Both the position numbers and the translations under genes were made by a program. The notes beneath the pieces were generated by a model that ran no database searches, was not told the DNA's origin, and saw nothing but the letters and a program-made list of their open reading frames with translations. This document shows positions 44,681 to 54,323 of a stretch of 64,000 nucleotides of DNA, one piece after another; the stretch's first letter is position 1; each line of letters begins with the position of its first letter. Source of the DNA: Acidobacteriota bacterium (GTDB lineage Bacteria > Acidobacteriota > Blastocatellia > Pyrinomonadales > Pyrinomonadaceae); assembly GCA_016713675.1 (NCBI GenBank), contig JADJOS010000005.1:310001-374000 (forward strand), written 5' to 3'.

Positions 44681-46342
44681 ATGAGTAAGATAGAAGTTAT
44701 CCCGCTAGGCGGCATCGGCGAATTCGGGATGAACTGCATGGGCATCCGGTACAGAGATGAAATGATCATCGTCGACGCCGTAATGCGCTTTCCCGAGGAA
44801 ACGCCCTATGGTGTTGACATATCGATCCCGAATTTCGACTTTCTCGAAGAATACCGCGATGACCTGACCGCGATCATCCTGACGCACGGTCACGAAGATC
44901 ATATTGGGGCACTTGCCTACATACTCCGTAAATTTAACCTGCCGGTTTATTCCTCGCGTTTTACGCTCGCGTTAACAGAAAAACGTCTGGTCGAATTCGA
45001 CATGATGGACGACGTGATGCTCCACCGCGTCGAAGCGAACGACATTATCGAGATCGGGAATTTCAAGATCGAGTTCATTCATGCTTCGCATTCGCTCGTA
45101 GAGTGCTTTTCGCTGGCTATACACACACCGGTCGGGACGATCATCCATACCGGCGACTACAAGATCGACGATACTCCGGTGATCGGCAAGCCATACGATC
45201 TCAAGACGCTCGGCCGGCTTGGCGACGAAGGCGTACTCGCTCTGCTGTGCGATTCGACGAATGCCACTGTTCCCGGGCGGACGCCGTCAGAAATGGCTGT
45301 AATTCCTGCCTTCGAAGAGATTTTCGAGCAGACCGAAGGACGGTTGATCGTGTCTACATTTTCCTCGTCGCTGCATCGTTTGCAGATCGTATTTGACGTG
45401 GCGCATCAGTTTGGGCGAAAGGTCTGTGTGCTCGGCCGCTCCATGCTAAAGAACATTGAGATCGCATACGAGCAAGGCCTTCTTAAGATCCCAAAGGGCC
45501 TAAATATCGAACTCAGCGATGCCCGTCGGCTCGATGACGATGAGATCTGCTATCTCGTCACGGGTTCGCAAGGCGAAATGCGTGCGGCATTGTGGAATCT
45601 TGCGACCGGAACGTACAAGGGCTTGGAAATCGAAAAGGGCGACACCGTTGTGCTTTCGGCCAGAATTATTCCCGGCAACGAAAAGAATATCAGCCGCTTG
45701 ATCGGACATCTCTACAAACGCGGTGCGAACATCATCGAGGAAAAACGGCGGCTGGTCCATGTCAGCGGCCATGCTTCGCAGGGTGACATCAAGATCATGG
45801 TCGAGACCTCGAAGCCCAAGTTCGTCATACCGATCCACGGCGAATATCGTATGCTTTTCCGCCAGAAGGAGTTCATCAAGAACCACGTGGGCAGTTACGA
45901 TGACGAAGACATTATCCTTATCGAGAACGGCAACGTCTTGGAACTCGACGAACGATCGGCTGTCATCGTTGAAAAGCGGGAGTTGTATAAGACTTTTATC
46001 GACGAAGAGTCGATGGAAGAGATCGAATACGACGTTGTCCGCGAACGAAAGAAACTCGCCTACGGCGGGGCTATCTCACTCGTCGTTGCGATGGAAAAGA
46101 ACACCAATCAACTCAACGGCGAACCGCAGGTCACCTTTGAGGGCGTTGCCGGCATCGATCCGCTCAACGGCTTTGCCGCCGATGCCCGAAAGTCGGTCGC
46201 GAAAGCCATCGCCGACATGAAACCCGATCACATCTCTAACCGCACGATGTTCAAAGAAAACCTGCGCATCCATCTGAAGCGTTTTGTCCAAAAAGAACTG
46301 AGTTCGAAACCGGTGATCGTCACGACGATCGTGGAGGTTTAG
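44681..46342 (+). CDS. rnj: Ribonuclease J
   Basis: A metallo-beta-lactamase ribonuclease (5'-3' exo and endo activity) for RNA decay and processing, 553 residues. The zinc sites are HGHEDHIG (about residue 68), the HASHS region and HTGDYK. The beta-CASP part carries LLCDSTNA, STFSSSLHR and GSQGE, and the later His motif is HVSGHASQGD. It ends in a small C-terminal domain (DHISNRTMFKENLRIHLKRFVQKE). The start follows a TATACT at about 15 bases, but no matching -35 box at normal spacing is present. It is divergent from the riboswitch operon. Confidence 0.93.
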   Translation: MSKIEVIPLGGIGEFGMNCMGIRYRDEMIIVDAVMRFPEETPYGVDISIPNFDFLEEYRDDLTAIILTHGHEDHIGALAYILRKFNLPVYSSRFTLALTEKRLVEFDMMDDVMLHRVEANDIIEIGNFKIEFIHASHSLVECFSLAIHTPVGTIIHTGDYKIDDTPVIGKPYDLKTLGRLGDEGVLALLCDSTNATVPGRTPSEMAVIPAFEEIFEQTEGRLIVSTFSSSLHRLQIVFDVAHQFGRKVCVLGRSMLKNIEIAYEQGLLKIPKGLNIELSDARRLDDDEICYLVTGSQGEMRAALWNLATGTYKGLEIEKGDTVVLSARIIPGNEKNISRLIGHLYKRGANIIEEKRRLVHVSGHASQGDIKIMVETSKPKFVIPIHGEYRMLFRQKEFIKNHVGSYDDEDIILIENGNVLELDERSAVIVEKRELYKTFIDEESMEEIEYDVVRERKKLAYGGAISLVVAMEKNTNQLNGEPQVTFEGVAGIDPLNGFAADARKSVAKAIADMKPDHISNRTMFKENLRIHLKRFVQKELSSKPVIVTTIVEV

Positions 46343-46346
46343 TTGA

Positions 46347-46817
46347 GTGCGGACGATCGAAGCTAATTACAGTTTTTGGAAGTCGAGTGCGGGTGTTGTC
46401 CTTCTTTCAGCTGCTCTGTTCGGTTACTATCTATTTCTGCCGGAAAAGTACAAACACTTTGTAATTCCGATCATACTCGGCAGTGTCTTGCTGTTGTCAA
46501 TATATGTGATGTTTCGGCGGTTTTCCGCGACGAGACCGGTCATACGTATTGACGAAAAGGGCCTCACCGATAACCGGAGCGGCGTGGGCTTTGTGCCGTG
46601 GTCGGCGATTAAAAGCGCCGAGATCCGATCGTTCAAGGCTGAACGTTGGATCGCCGTTATGTTGAAAGATCCCGACGTTTTTAGCTCAGAGATGGGCCCT
46701 CGGGCAGCGATCAAAAGCTTTCTTTGGGGTGCCGATTTGAAAGTTCAATTTTCCGACCTTGATATCGGAGTTGATGACGCATTTTCGTTGGTGTCAGAGT
46801 ATCTAGGACACGAATAA
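46347..46817 (+). CDS. Small membrane protein, STM3941-like
   Basis: A 156-residue protein with two N-terminal membrane helices (about 15-33 and 38-58) and a C-terminal beta-rich cytoplasmic domain (IRIDEKGLTDNRSG, VPWSAIKSAEI), the PH-like layout of the STM3941 family. It starts with GTG 4 bases after the RNase J stop and has GGAGG 11 bases upstream. It is probably co-transcribed with rnj. Function unknown. Confidence 0.7.
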   Translation: MRTIEANYSFWKSSAGVVLLSAALFGYYLFLPEKYKHFVIPIILGSVLLLSIYVMFRRFSATRPVIRIDEKGLTDNRSGVGFVPWSAIKSAEIRSFKAERWIAVMLKDPDVFSSEMGPRAAIKSFLWGADLKVQFSDLDIGVDDAFSLVSEYLGHE

Positions 46818-46818
46818 T

Positions 46819-47280
46819 ATGGCGAGGGTTTTCTCAATAATCGGTCTAATATTGCTCGTTGTATCTCTCGGCGGCTGTGTTCGCGACAATCCTGCAATTC
46901 TGGATGAGATCGCGGAACTTGGGCCATTCAAGGATCACTCTTTTTACGAGATATTTGAAGAGCAAACAAACGCGGGTGAGCGTGGTGTCTATGGATATCC
47001 TAAGATCGTCGTCGTCGTTCGCAAGGGTTTGACCAAGGAAGAGCGTGAAAAGGTCGCGTGGGCGTATCACAAGGCCCATCCAAAGGCTCGCATTGATTTT
47101 TTTGACGACGAATCCAAACTCAACGAGTACATTGCGATGGACAAAAAGCCTCCCAACAGCCCGCGCGACCCCAGCGCCGTTTACGACGATGGTTTCATTT
47201 CCAAACACCGCGTCGCCCAGTTGATGCAAACGGACAAAGGCGAGTGGTTTGTCGTCACCGAACCTTACAAAGGACGTTAA
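46819..47280 (+). CDS. Putative lipoprotein of unknown function
   Basis: A 153-residue exported protein with a lipobox (VVSLGGC, Cys19) after a short hydrophobic signal. The mature part is charged and mostly helical or mixed (KIVVVVRKGLTKEEREKVAWAYHKAHPKA is representative in short pieces). I recognise no family. It begins 1 base after the previous stop, so it belongs to the same transcript. Confidence 0.65.
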   Translation: MARVFSIIGLILLVVSLGGCVRDNPAILDEIAELGPFKDHSFYEIFEEQTNAGERGVYGYPKIVVVVRKGLTKEEREKVAWAYHKAHPKARIDFFDDESKLNEYIAMDKKPPNSPRDPSAVYDDGFISKHRVAQLMQTDKGEWFVVTEPYKGR

Positions 47281-47292
47281 TACGCGCAACTT

Positions 47293-48063
47293 ATGGATTG
47301 GAAAGACAAAAAGATCTTCCTCACCGGAGCGTCAAGCGGTATCGGCGAGGCCCTAGCGATAGCAATGGCAAAGCGAGGTGCGACGATCGGTTTACTCGCG
47401 CGCCGTGGGGAACTGCTCGACAAGCTCAAAAAGCATTGCGAAAAGGCCGGCGGGACTGCCCGTGTGTTCGCGTGTGATGTTACCGACGAAGATGCTGTAC
47501 TAGCTGCCGCCAATGAGTTCTTCGCAGAATTCGACCGGATCGACATTTTGATCGCCAATGCCGGGATCGGCGGAAACAATGCAGAAACACGTGCTCTGCA
47601 GCCATTGGCCGTAAAGAAGGTGATCGATATCAATTTGATGGGGGCGGTGAATTCGGTCCATGCAGTGCTGCCACGGATGTTGAAAAAGGGTTCCGGACAG
47701 ATCGTCGCTATTTCGAGTCTTGCGGGATTTCGAGGTTTGCCAAGATCGGCTGCCTATTCGGCCAGCAAAGCCGGGATGACAGCCTTTTTTGAGAGCGTTA
47801 GGCTCGACGTTAAGCATCAGGGCGTTGACGTTACTATCATCCAGCCAGGATTTATAAAGACGCCGCTCACGTCCGGCCGCGAGGCAAAAATGCCATTCCT
47901 TATGGAACTCGATGATGCGATACCGCATTTTCTCAAAGCGATCGAAAAGAAGAAGCGTTTTGCGGCATTTCCATGGCAGCTCGCTACCGTCGTTCGAGCA
48001 GGCAAATTCATGCCGTCGTGGCTCTACGACCGCGTCGCCGGACGGGCTCGATACCGTGAATAG
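47293..48063 (+). CDS. Short-chain dehydrogenase/reductase
   Basis: An NAD(P)-dependent oxidoreductase of 256 residues. It has the cofactor motif GASSGIGEA (about residue 12), NAGIGG, catalytic Ser in AISSLAG and YSASK with the Tyr and Lys. The C-terminal part has a basic hydrophobic end (VVRAGKFMPSWLYDRV), typical of the SDR branch that acts on lipid-like substrates, but the substrate is unknown. It lies 12 bases after the lipoprotein gene. Confidence 0.88.
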   Translation: MDWKDKKIFLTGASSGIGEALAIAMAKRGATIGLLARRGELLDKLKKHCEKAGGTARVFACDVTDEDAVLAAANEFFAEFDRIDILIANAGIGGNNAETRALQPLAVKKVIDINLMGAVNSVHAVLPRMLKKGSGQIVAISSLAGFRGLPRSAAYSASKAGMTAFFESVRLDVKHQGVDVTIIQPGFIKTPLTSGREAKMPFLMELDDAIPHFLKAIEKKKRFAAFPWQLATVVRAGKFMPSWLYDRVAGRARYRE

Positions 48064-48165
48064 TTTCCCGCCCGCGAATATGCTAAATTGTCTTTTTGCC
48101 GGTTAGGCTGATTTCATCCAACGTTCGCGTTCCGCCCTTACTCACGTGCGGGCCTTTGCCCAAAT

Positions 48166-49059
48166 ATGGACCTACTCCAAGCAATTATCCTCGGCATCGT
48201 GCAGGGGCTGACCGAGTTTATTCCGATCAGTTCGACTGCGCATCTTGTGTTTGCGAGCCGTTGGCTCGGTATATACGGCGGCGACGCCCACATGACCACT
48301 GCGACAATGGCGGTTATTCAGCTCGGAACGCTGGCTGCTGTTTTTGTATATTTCGCGTCCGATATCTGGGGCATATCTACTGCGTTCGTACGCGATCATT
48401 TCGCACTACTGACCGGAAAACGCGGGATGCGTTTCTCTGGAACCGACGGCGTCAGGCCGATGTGGCTGTCGGACGAATCGTGGCTCGGCTGGCTCGTGAT
48501 AATTGGTTCGATACCTATCGGAACTGTCGGGCTCTACTTCAAAGATTTTATCGAGGGCCCCGGAACGAAGAATCTGTGGGTCATCTCGATCATGCTCATC
48601 GCGGTGGCTCTCCTGCTGACACTCGCAGAATTTTTCGGAAAGCAAAGAAAGGACATCAAGCATCTTGGACTGGTAGACGCGATCGTGGTCGGTTTTGCTC
48701 AGGTTCTCGCTCTGATGCCCGGAGCCAGCCGGTCCGGTTCGACCATTATGGGCGGTTTGCTTGCCGGCGAAAAACGTGAGACGGCCGCACGATTCTCATT
48801 TTTGCTCTCGATACCGGCGATCTCCGCGAGCGGCCTGCTTGAGCTTCGCAAAGCTCTGCAGATACTTCCCGCGGAATCGTTTGTTCCTCTGATAGTCGGG
48901 ACCGTTGTCGCGGGAATCGTCGGATATCTCTCGATCTGGTTCCTGATCGCCTTTCTTCGAAAGAACACGACGGCGATATTCATCGTTTATCGCATCATCC
49001 TGGGAACGGTTTTACTTATTTTGCTTTGGCAGGGCATGATCAGTCCGGTCGTAGATTAG
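48166..49059 (+). CDS. uppP: Undecaprenyl-diphosphatase UppP
   Basis: Inner-membrane enzyme that regenerates undecaprenyl phosphate, the lipid carrier for cell-wall synthesis. It has 297 residues and about eight helices. The catalytic motifs are EFIPISSTAHLV (about residue 17) and MPGASRSGSTI (about 185). A ~25-residue loop after the second helix differs from the E. coli protein. Its TAG overlaps the GTG start of recJ (TAGTG), showing coupling. A 102-base gap precedes it and holds no clear promoter. Confidence 0.93.
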   Translation: MDLLQAIILGIVQGLTEFIPISSTAHLVFASRWLGIYGGDAHMTTATMAVIQLGTLAAVFVYFASDIWGISTAFVRDHFALLTGKRGMRFSGTDGVRPMWLSDESWLGWLVIIGSIPIGTVGLYFKDFIEGPGTKNLWVISIMLIAVALLLTLAEFFGKQRKDIKHLGLVDAIVVGFAQVLALMPGASRSGSTIMGGLLAGEKRETAARFSFLLSIPAISASGLLELRKALQILPAESFVPLIVGTVVAGIVGYLSIWFLIAFLRKNTTAIFIVYRIILGTVLLILLWQGMISPVVD

Positions 49060-50759
49060 TGCAAAAACGCTGGAAGATCCGCAAACATGACGCCGACGCG
49101 GTGAATACTCTCGCGTCGCAGATCGGCGTTAAACCGCTCGTTGCCGCCCTTTTGATATCCCGCGGCCACGGCACGGCCGAAAGGGCATTTCAGTTTCTTA
49201 ATCCCTCGCCCGAGCACCTTCACGAACCTTTTTTGATGGAGGGAATGAGTGCCGCCGTCGTTCGAGTCAAAAGGGCCGTAGAGAACCGCGAGAAAGTTTT
49301 CATCTGGGGAGATCTCGACGTTGACGGCACGACCGGAACCGTCTTACTTAGAAAGACATTCGGCCTGCTCGGGATCGAAACGAACTACCATATCACAAAC
49401 CGCTTTACCGAAAATCGCGGTATCAATTTCGAGCCGCTCGCCGCAGCAAGGGCCGACGGGTACACGCTTCTGGTCAGTGTCGATACTGGAACATCCAACT
49501 TTGACGAAGTTTCCCGTGCGAAAGAGATCGGTATGGACACGATCATCTGCGATCATCACGAGATCAAGGCCGATTCGATCCTGCCGCCGGCAGTTGCTTT
49601 GATAAATCCATTCCATCCCGATAGCCAATATCCCGATGATAATCTGGCTGGCGTCGGTGTCGCTTTCAAGTTCGCTCACGCTCTATTGAGGGAATTTGGA
49701 CTGGAATCAGAGATACCGGGCTTGCTTAAGATCGCGGCGATAGGCACCGTTGCTGATGTAGTAAGCCTGTCCGGTGAAAACCGTGCCATTGTCGCTCTCG
49801 GGCTGATCGACCTTGCCAAGACCGATAACTGGGGCCTCAAAGCCCTGATGGAGGTTTCTGATTGCCGTTCGGACATGACGAGTATGCACATCGGCTTTCG
49901 TATCGGCCCGCGTATCAATGCCGCAGGGAGAATGGAGGTCGGGACGCACGTTGTCGAGCTTTTGGAATCTGACAATTTTACCGATGCGCGAAGGCTCGCT
50001 GCGTTGCTTGATTCTCGCAACCGCGAACGCCAAAAGATCCAACAGGAAGTGACCGCGAAAGCAATAGAAGAGGCATTAACATTCCCGGATTCGAACTTTG
50101 TTGTCGTTGGGGGCGAAGGTTGGCATAAAGGCGTCGTCGGCCTCGCCGCTTCCCGTGTTGCAGAATCGTTCCATCGGCCAACTATCGTGTTTTCTTTGGA
50201 GGGTGATGTTGCCACAGGCAGTGCCCGCAGCGTCAAGGGATTTGACCTCTTCGAAGCTCTGGGTTCGGTATCCGATCTGTTAGATTCGTTCGGTGGTCAT
50301 GTCGCGGCCGCAGGAATGAAGGCCAAAGAAGGGAATATCAACGAGTTGCGGGCCCGTCTCGATAGATATGCAGACGAAACGATCCCAATTGACGAGCGTA
50401 CGCCCGAGCTGGCGATCGACGCACTCGTAAAGAGTTCGTCACTTGGGCTCGAACTGGTCGAGGATTTCTCTCGATTTGAGCCTTTCGGAGCCGGAAATCC
50501 GAAGCCCGTTTTCGTCACACGCGATCTGATATTGCGGGACGATCCGTTCGTCATGAAGGATAAGCATCTCAAGTTGAAGTTGATCGGTGATGATAACCGA
50601 ATCTTCGAGGCAGTTTGGTGGGATGGCGTCGAACGATCTAAGGGGCAAACTCTCAAACCCGATACTCGCATCGAATTAGCATACGTCGCGGAGGCGAACT
50701 CATGGCAGGGAAACACCCGATTGCAACTTGTCGTCCAAGATCTAAGAGCGGATAATTAA
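49059..50759 (+). CDS. recJ: Single-stranded-DNA-specific exonuclease RecJ
   Basis: A 5'-3' ssDNA exonuclease for recombination and repair, 566 residues. The DHH motifs are GDLDVDGTTG and CDHHEI; the DHHA1 part has GEGWHKGVVGLAASR and GGHVAAAGM. The C-terminal OB domain ends the protein (SWQGNTRLQLVVQDL). The GTG at 49059 is the likely start, sharing its bases with the uppP stop; an upstream in-frame TTG lies inside uppP. The lptC-like gene starts 6 bases after its stop. Confidence 0.92.
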   Translation: MQKRWKIRKHDADAVNTLASQIGVKPLVAALLISRGHGTAERAFQFLNPSPEHLHEPFLMEGMSAAVVRVKRAVENREKVFIWGDLDVDGTTGTVLLRKTFGLLGIETNYHITNRFTENRGINFEPLAAARADGYTLLVSVDTGTSNFDEVSRAKEIGMDTIICDHHEIKADSILPPAVALINPFHPDSQYPDDNLAGVGVAFKFAHALLREFGLESEIPGLLKIAAIGTVADVVSLSGENRAIVALGLIDLAKTDNWGLKALMEVSDCRSDMTSMHIGFRIGPRINAAGRMEVGTHVVELLESDNFTDARRLAALLDSRNRERQKIQQEVTAKAIEEALTFPDSNFVVVGGEGWHKGVVGLAASRVAESFHRPTIVFSLEGDVATGSARSVKGFDLFEALGSVSDLLDSFGGHVAAAGMKAKEGNINELRARLDRYADETIPIDERTPELAIDALVKSSSLGLELVEDFSRFEPFGAGNPKPVFVTRDLILRDDPFVMKDKHLKLKLIGDDNRIFEAVWWDGVERSKGQTLKPDTRIELAYVAEANSWQGNTRLQLVVQDLRADN

Positions 50760-50765
50760 CCAAGC

Positions 50766-53438
50766 GTGGCCGAAGAAAAGGTACATAACCTAAAACAATA
50801 TCAACTTAGAGCTAAACTGCCGCAGATCTTTCGATATGCGGCGGTGGTTATTCTCGGGGTGACGCTGCTCGCTGTCATTGCCGGATTCTATCGGGAACGC
50901 GACCGGGCCGGATTTAAGCTCAAGAATGAACACACGAGGCTTTCAACCGATGTCGTGGCCGAAGTCAGCGGTTACGAACGCCTTGAGACCGACGGCGAAC
51001 TCGCTAAATATTACATCAAAGCCGATCACGCTAAGACATTCTCGGACAATCATCAGGAGCTCGAGAATGTTTTCATCCGGATCTACGACAAAGACGGCAA
51101 TGAAGCCGATACGATGACCGCTCTGAATGTGCTCCATGTTCCTGAGGCCGACAAGAATTTCACGGCCTATATGAAAGGAAATGTGGATATCAATGCCAGG
51201 GGCGGCCTCAACGTGAAAACGAACAACATCGTCTACACGAAGGCTACCGAAACCGCAGAAATTGACGAGGCGGTTACATTCGAACGAGGCGGGATTCGTG
51301 GCAAGGCGTTTGGGGCGTCTGTACGGATGGCAGAAAAGCGGCTGGAATTGCTAAAGGACGTGGAGATCGAGGCGTTCGAATCGCCGGAATTAGCAAAGTC
51401 GGGAGTCCGTTACGCAAAGATCAACTCTTCGTCGGCATCTTACGATCAGTTGGAAAACAAGATCGAACTCAAAAACGAGGTCGTGATCGCTCTTCAGTCA
51501 AAATCCAAGTCATCCGGACTGGACCAAAAAACGGATGTGAACACTGATCATGCCGTGGTTTTTCTCGATGGCGATGTTTCCGAGATCAGCGGTTCTACCG
51601 ATCCTGGTGAGTTCAACGCTCAATTTAAGCGACTCGAAATGAACGGAAACGTACATATCGTCACATCCGAGTCCGGAATGCCGCCGACAACGATCGATTC
51701 AGGCAACGCTGCCTATGAAAAGCAAAGCGGCCGATTTGAATTGAAGAACGGTGCACATATCGTTACTACCTCAGGCGGCCAATCGACGGACGTGAGATCC
51801 TCAAACGCAATATACGATCAGAATGCACTTAAATTTGCCTTGAACGGAAATGCCGAGATCACACAAGGATCGAACTATATCAAAGGCGATTCGATAAATG
51901 CTGACCTCTATTCTGCCCAAAAGGTGAAATACGCCGTAGTAAGCGGAAATGGATTTGTGCGGCAGATCTCGGCGGAACGGACAACGTCGATCTCTTCGCC
52001 CGAGTTGAATGTCTCGTTGAATGAAGCCGGCGATATGAGAACGGCAAATTCACTTGGCCAAAGCCAGGTAACGCTCGACCCTGCACGACCCGCGAATTAT
52101 TCACTCGTTACGATGTCAACGCCGCGGGCTATTCATGTTGTTTTCAAGGGCGAAGGTCTGATCGACAGTATGCAGACCGACGGCAGGACCACTATCCAGC
52201 TCAATGCGGTCAACAACGATTCAGATGCCGCAAACAAGCGTGTTACAGCCGATTCGGTGAAAACGGTCTTTAACGCTAACGGCCAGGACATTCGCCGTGC
52301 AGAAGCGGTCGGCAATGCAGAACTTTACATCGAACCGTTGCTGGCGTCGGCTGAGAACTACCGCACAACCATTAATGCTCCTCGATTTGATTGCGAGTTC
52401 TTTCCCACCGGAAACAATGCCAAGACATGTGTCGGCGGGAAAAAGACCAAGACGGTCCGTACCCCGACGGTCGCGGCGGAAGGACGCGGTACACAAACAT
52501 TGACGGCCGATCAGATTAGTGCAGCGTTTTCGGAGACCACAAAGGACGTCGAAAGGCTCGATGCAAATGGAAGCGCCAAATTTGTTGAGCTCGACCGCAG
52601 TGCGATCTCGTCGCAGATGTCATTCACCCAGGCTGACGGCGTCGTTAAGCTCCGAGGGGCAACGCCGACGATCTGGGATGCTGCCTCGCGTGCCAAAGCG
52701 ACCGAGATCGATTGGGATTCACGCGTTCAGCGAAGCCAGTTACGCGGAGGTGTCAGCACGACCTATTACAACCGCAAGAGCGGCGGCGATGCAACTCCTT
52801 TCGCAAGCGGAGATAAGCCGGTCTTCGTTACTTCCGATACTGCTGATTTTGACCACAAAGCGGAAACCGCTATCTTTTCCGGTAATGCCCGCGGGTGGCA
52901 GGATAACAATTATGTTCGCGGCGACCGCTTAACCATCGTTCAGCGCGAAGGTAAATTCAATGCTTCCGGCAACGTACAAAGTGTTCTGTACGACGCTAAG
53001 CAGAAGATCGGCGGCAAAGATGCGTCGGTGCCTGTATTTGTATCGGCGAAGACGTTGAATTACGACAGCAAAACGCGTTTGCTGCAATACCGCACTGATG
53101 TGGACGTACGGCAAGGAGCCGACCGGATCACCTCCGCCAGTACGGACGTTTTCATGAGCGAAAAGAACGAGGTGATCAGAACCGTTGCCGAACAGAACGT
53201 GGTCATCACCCAGCCGGGCCGCCGTGCAACGGGCGATCGCGTAGAATACACGGCAGAGAATGAAGTTGCCGTCATCCGCGGCAATCCCGCGTCCGTTTCC
53301 GACAGCGAGAACGGCGGATCGCAAAGCAGTGAGATCACGGTCTATATGCGCGAGAACCGCTTCGTCGGAAACGGCAAGACGAACAAAAATACAACCGGAC
53401 GAACAAAGACCATCTATAAAGTGAAGCCGTCCCAATGA
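50766..53438 (+). CDS. LptC-LptA-type fusion protein of LPS transport
   Basis: An 890-residue periplasmic protein anchored by one N-terminal helix (about residues 25-45; VVILGVTLLAVIAGF). The first ~200 residues resemble LptC (KNEHTRLSTDVVAEVSGYERLET). The rest, up to about residue 880, is a chain of repeated OstA/LptA-like beta-jellyroll segments (patterns such as NAIYDQNALKFALNGNAEITQGSN in short pieces, and TADFDHKAETAIFSGNAR). LptA and LptC are normally separate and ~170-190 residues, so this looks like a bridge made from one polypeptide. It starts with GTG 6 bases after recJ and lptB follows 3 bases later, so it is the LPS exporter's bridge. No LptF/G or LptD is in the window. Confidence 0.85.
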   Translation: MAEEKVHNLKQYQLRAKLPQIFRYAAVVILGVTLLAVIAGFYRERDRAGFKLKNEHTRLSTDVVAEVSGYERLETDGELAKYYIKADHAKTFSDNHQELENVFIRIYDKDGNEADTMTALNVLHVPEADKNFTAYMKGNVDINARGGLNVKTNNIVYTKATETAEIDEAVTFERGGIRGKAFGASVRMAEKRLELLKDVEIEAFESPELAKSGVRYAKINSSSASYDQLENKIELKNEVVIALQSKSKSSGLDQKTDVNTDHAVVFLDGDVSEISGSTDPGEFNAQFKRLEMNGNVHIVTSESGMPPTTIDSGNAAYEKQSGRFELKNGAHIVTTSGGQSTDVRSSNAIYDQNALKFALNGNAEITQGSNYIKGDSINADLYSAQKVKYAVVSGNGFVRQISAERTTSISSPELNVSLNEAGDMRTANSLGQSQVTLDPARPANYSLVTMSTPRAIHVVFKGEGLIDSMQTDGRTTIQLNAVNNDSDAANKRVTADSVKTVFNANGQDIRRAEAVGNAELYIEPLLASAENYRTTINAPRFDCEFFPTGNNAKTCVGGKKTKTVRTPTVAAEGRGTQTLTADQISAAFSETTKDVERLDANGSAKFVELDRSAISSQMSFTQADGVVKLRGATPTIWDAASRAKATEIDWDSRVQRSQLRGGVSTTYYNRKSGGDATPFASGDKPVFVTSDTADFDHKAETAIFSGNARGWQDNNYVRGDRLTIVQREGKFNASGNVQSVLYDAKQKIGGKDASVPVFVSAKTLNYDSKTRLLQYRTDVDVRQGADRITSASTDVFMSEKNEVIRTVAEQNVVITQPGRRATGDRVEYTAENEVAVIRGNPASVSDSENGGSQSSEITVYMRENRFVGNGKTNKNTTGRTKTIYKVKPSQ

Positions 53439-53441
53439 TCA

Positions 53442-54215
53442 ATGAATGAGACACTAGTTGAAAACCAAAACGGAGATGCACTTCCTGATATTGAGGGATC
53501 GCTGGTCGGCCATGATCTGCAAAAGACCTACGGCGGGCGGCGGGTCGTTGATGATGTGACTATCCATGTCGACCGGGGCGAGGTGGTCGGACTGCTTGGT
53601 GCGAACGGTGCCGGCAAGACAACGACGTTTTACATGATCGTCGGCCTCGAACGAACCGAGAGAGGTTCTATCTCTTTGAATGGCCGGGATGTGACGTCAC
53701 TTCCGATGTATCTGAGGGCGAGATTGGGGATGGGCTATTTACCGCAGTAGGCCTCGATCTTTCGGAAACTCACTGCCGAACAAAATATTTTGGCGGTTCT
53801 GGAGACGATGAAGATGTCCCGTGCAGACCGTTTTGCGCGGCTTGAGGAGCTTCTGGAGGAGTTTGGCGTTGAACACGTCCGCCGCATACGCGGCGACGCC
53901 TTGTCGGGAGGTGAACGGCGGCGAGTCGAGATCGCCCGCTGCCTGGCAACCGAACCTCAGTTCATACTGCTCGATGAGCCATTCGCCGGGATAGATCCGC
54001 TTGCCATCGACGACATCCGTGACATCATTTTATATCTTAAGGGCCGCGGGATCGGTATCTTGATCACCGACCATAATGTACGGGAAACACTCGGGATCAC
54101 AGATCGGGCATACATTCTTGCAGAGGGCAAGATCCTTCGTGCCGGCAGTCCCGCGGAGTTAGTGGCGGACCCGGACGTTAGGCGTTTATATCTGGGCGAG
54201 CGATTCACTCTTTAA
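53442..54215 (+). CDS. lptB: LPS export ABC transporter ATPase LptB, with in-frame TAG at 53748
   Basis: Cytoplasmic ATPase that powers LPS export, 257 codons if read through. Walker A is GANGAGKTTT, signature LSGGERRRVEIAR, Walker B FILLDEPFAGIDP and H-loop DHNVRE. Codon 103 is TAG (53748-53750), just after the Q-loop GYLPQ; the frame continues as ASIFRKLTAEQNI. The family has QE-A-S-I-F-R here, so a Glu codon GAG has become TAG by one G-to-T change. As sequenced it would give a 102-residue fragment lacking the signature and Walker B. The gene is essential where LPS is essential. It sits between the LptC-LptA fusion and rpoN, the usual place. Confidence 0.92.
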
Positions 54216-54323
54216 CGACAGTCAGCTTTTCAATTTCTTCCCAAAATAGCTATAATTTGGTCAGGTACAGTAATTGCCTGTCTCGGCCTAAAAGTGCCGT
54301 AGACGACCTTGTTTGAACCTAAT

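Noticed and set aside
29645..54215. Reassignment of TAA/TAG to Glu across the genome
   Set aside because: Both codons end many intact genes in the window (for example TAA ends the tricorn-like gene and TAG the oppD-like gene), and only two conserved Glu positions are affected.
53790..54215. A separate short ABC ATPase gene starting at TTG 53790
   Set aside because: It is the in-frame continuation of lptB after the TAG and lacks Walker A, so it is not an independent gene.
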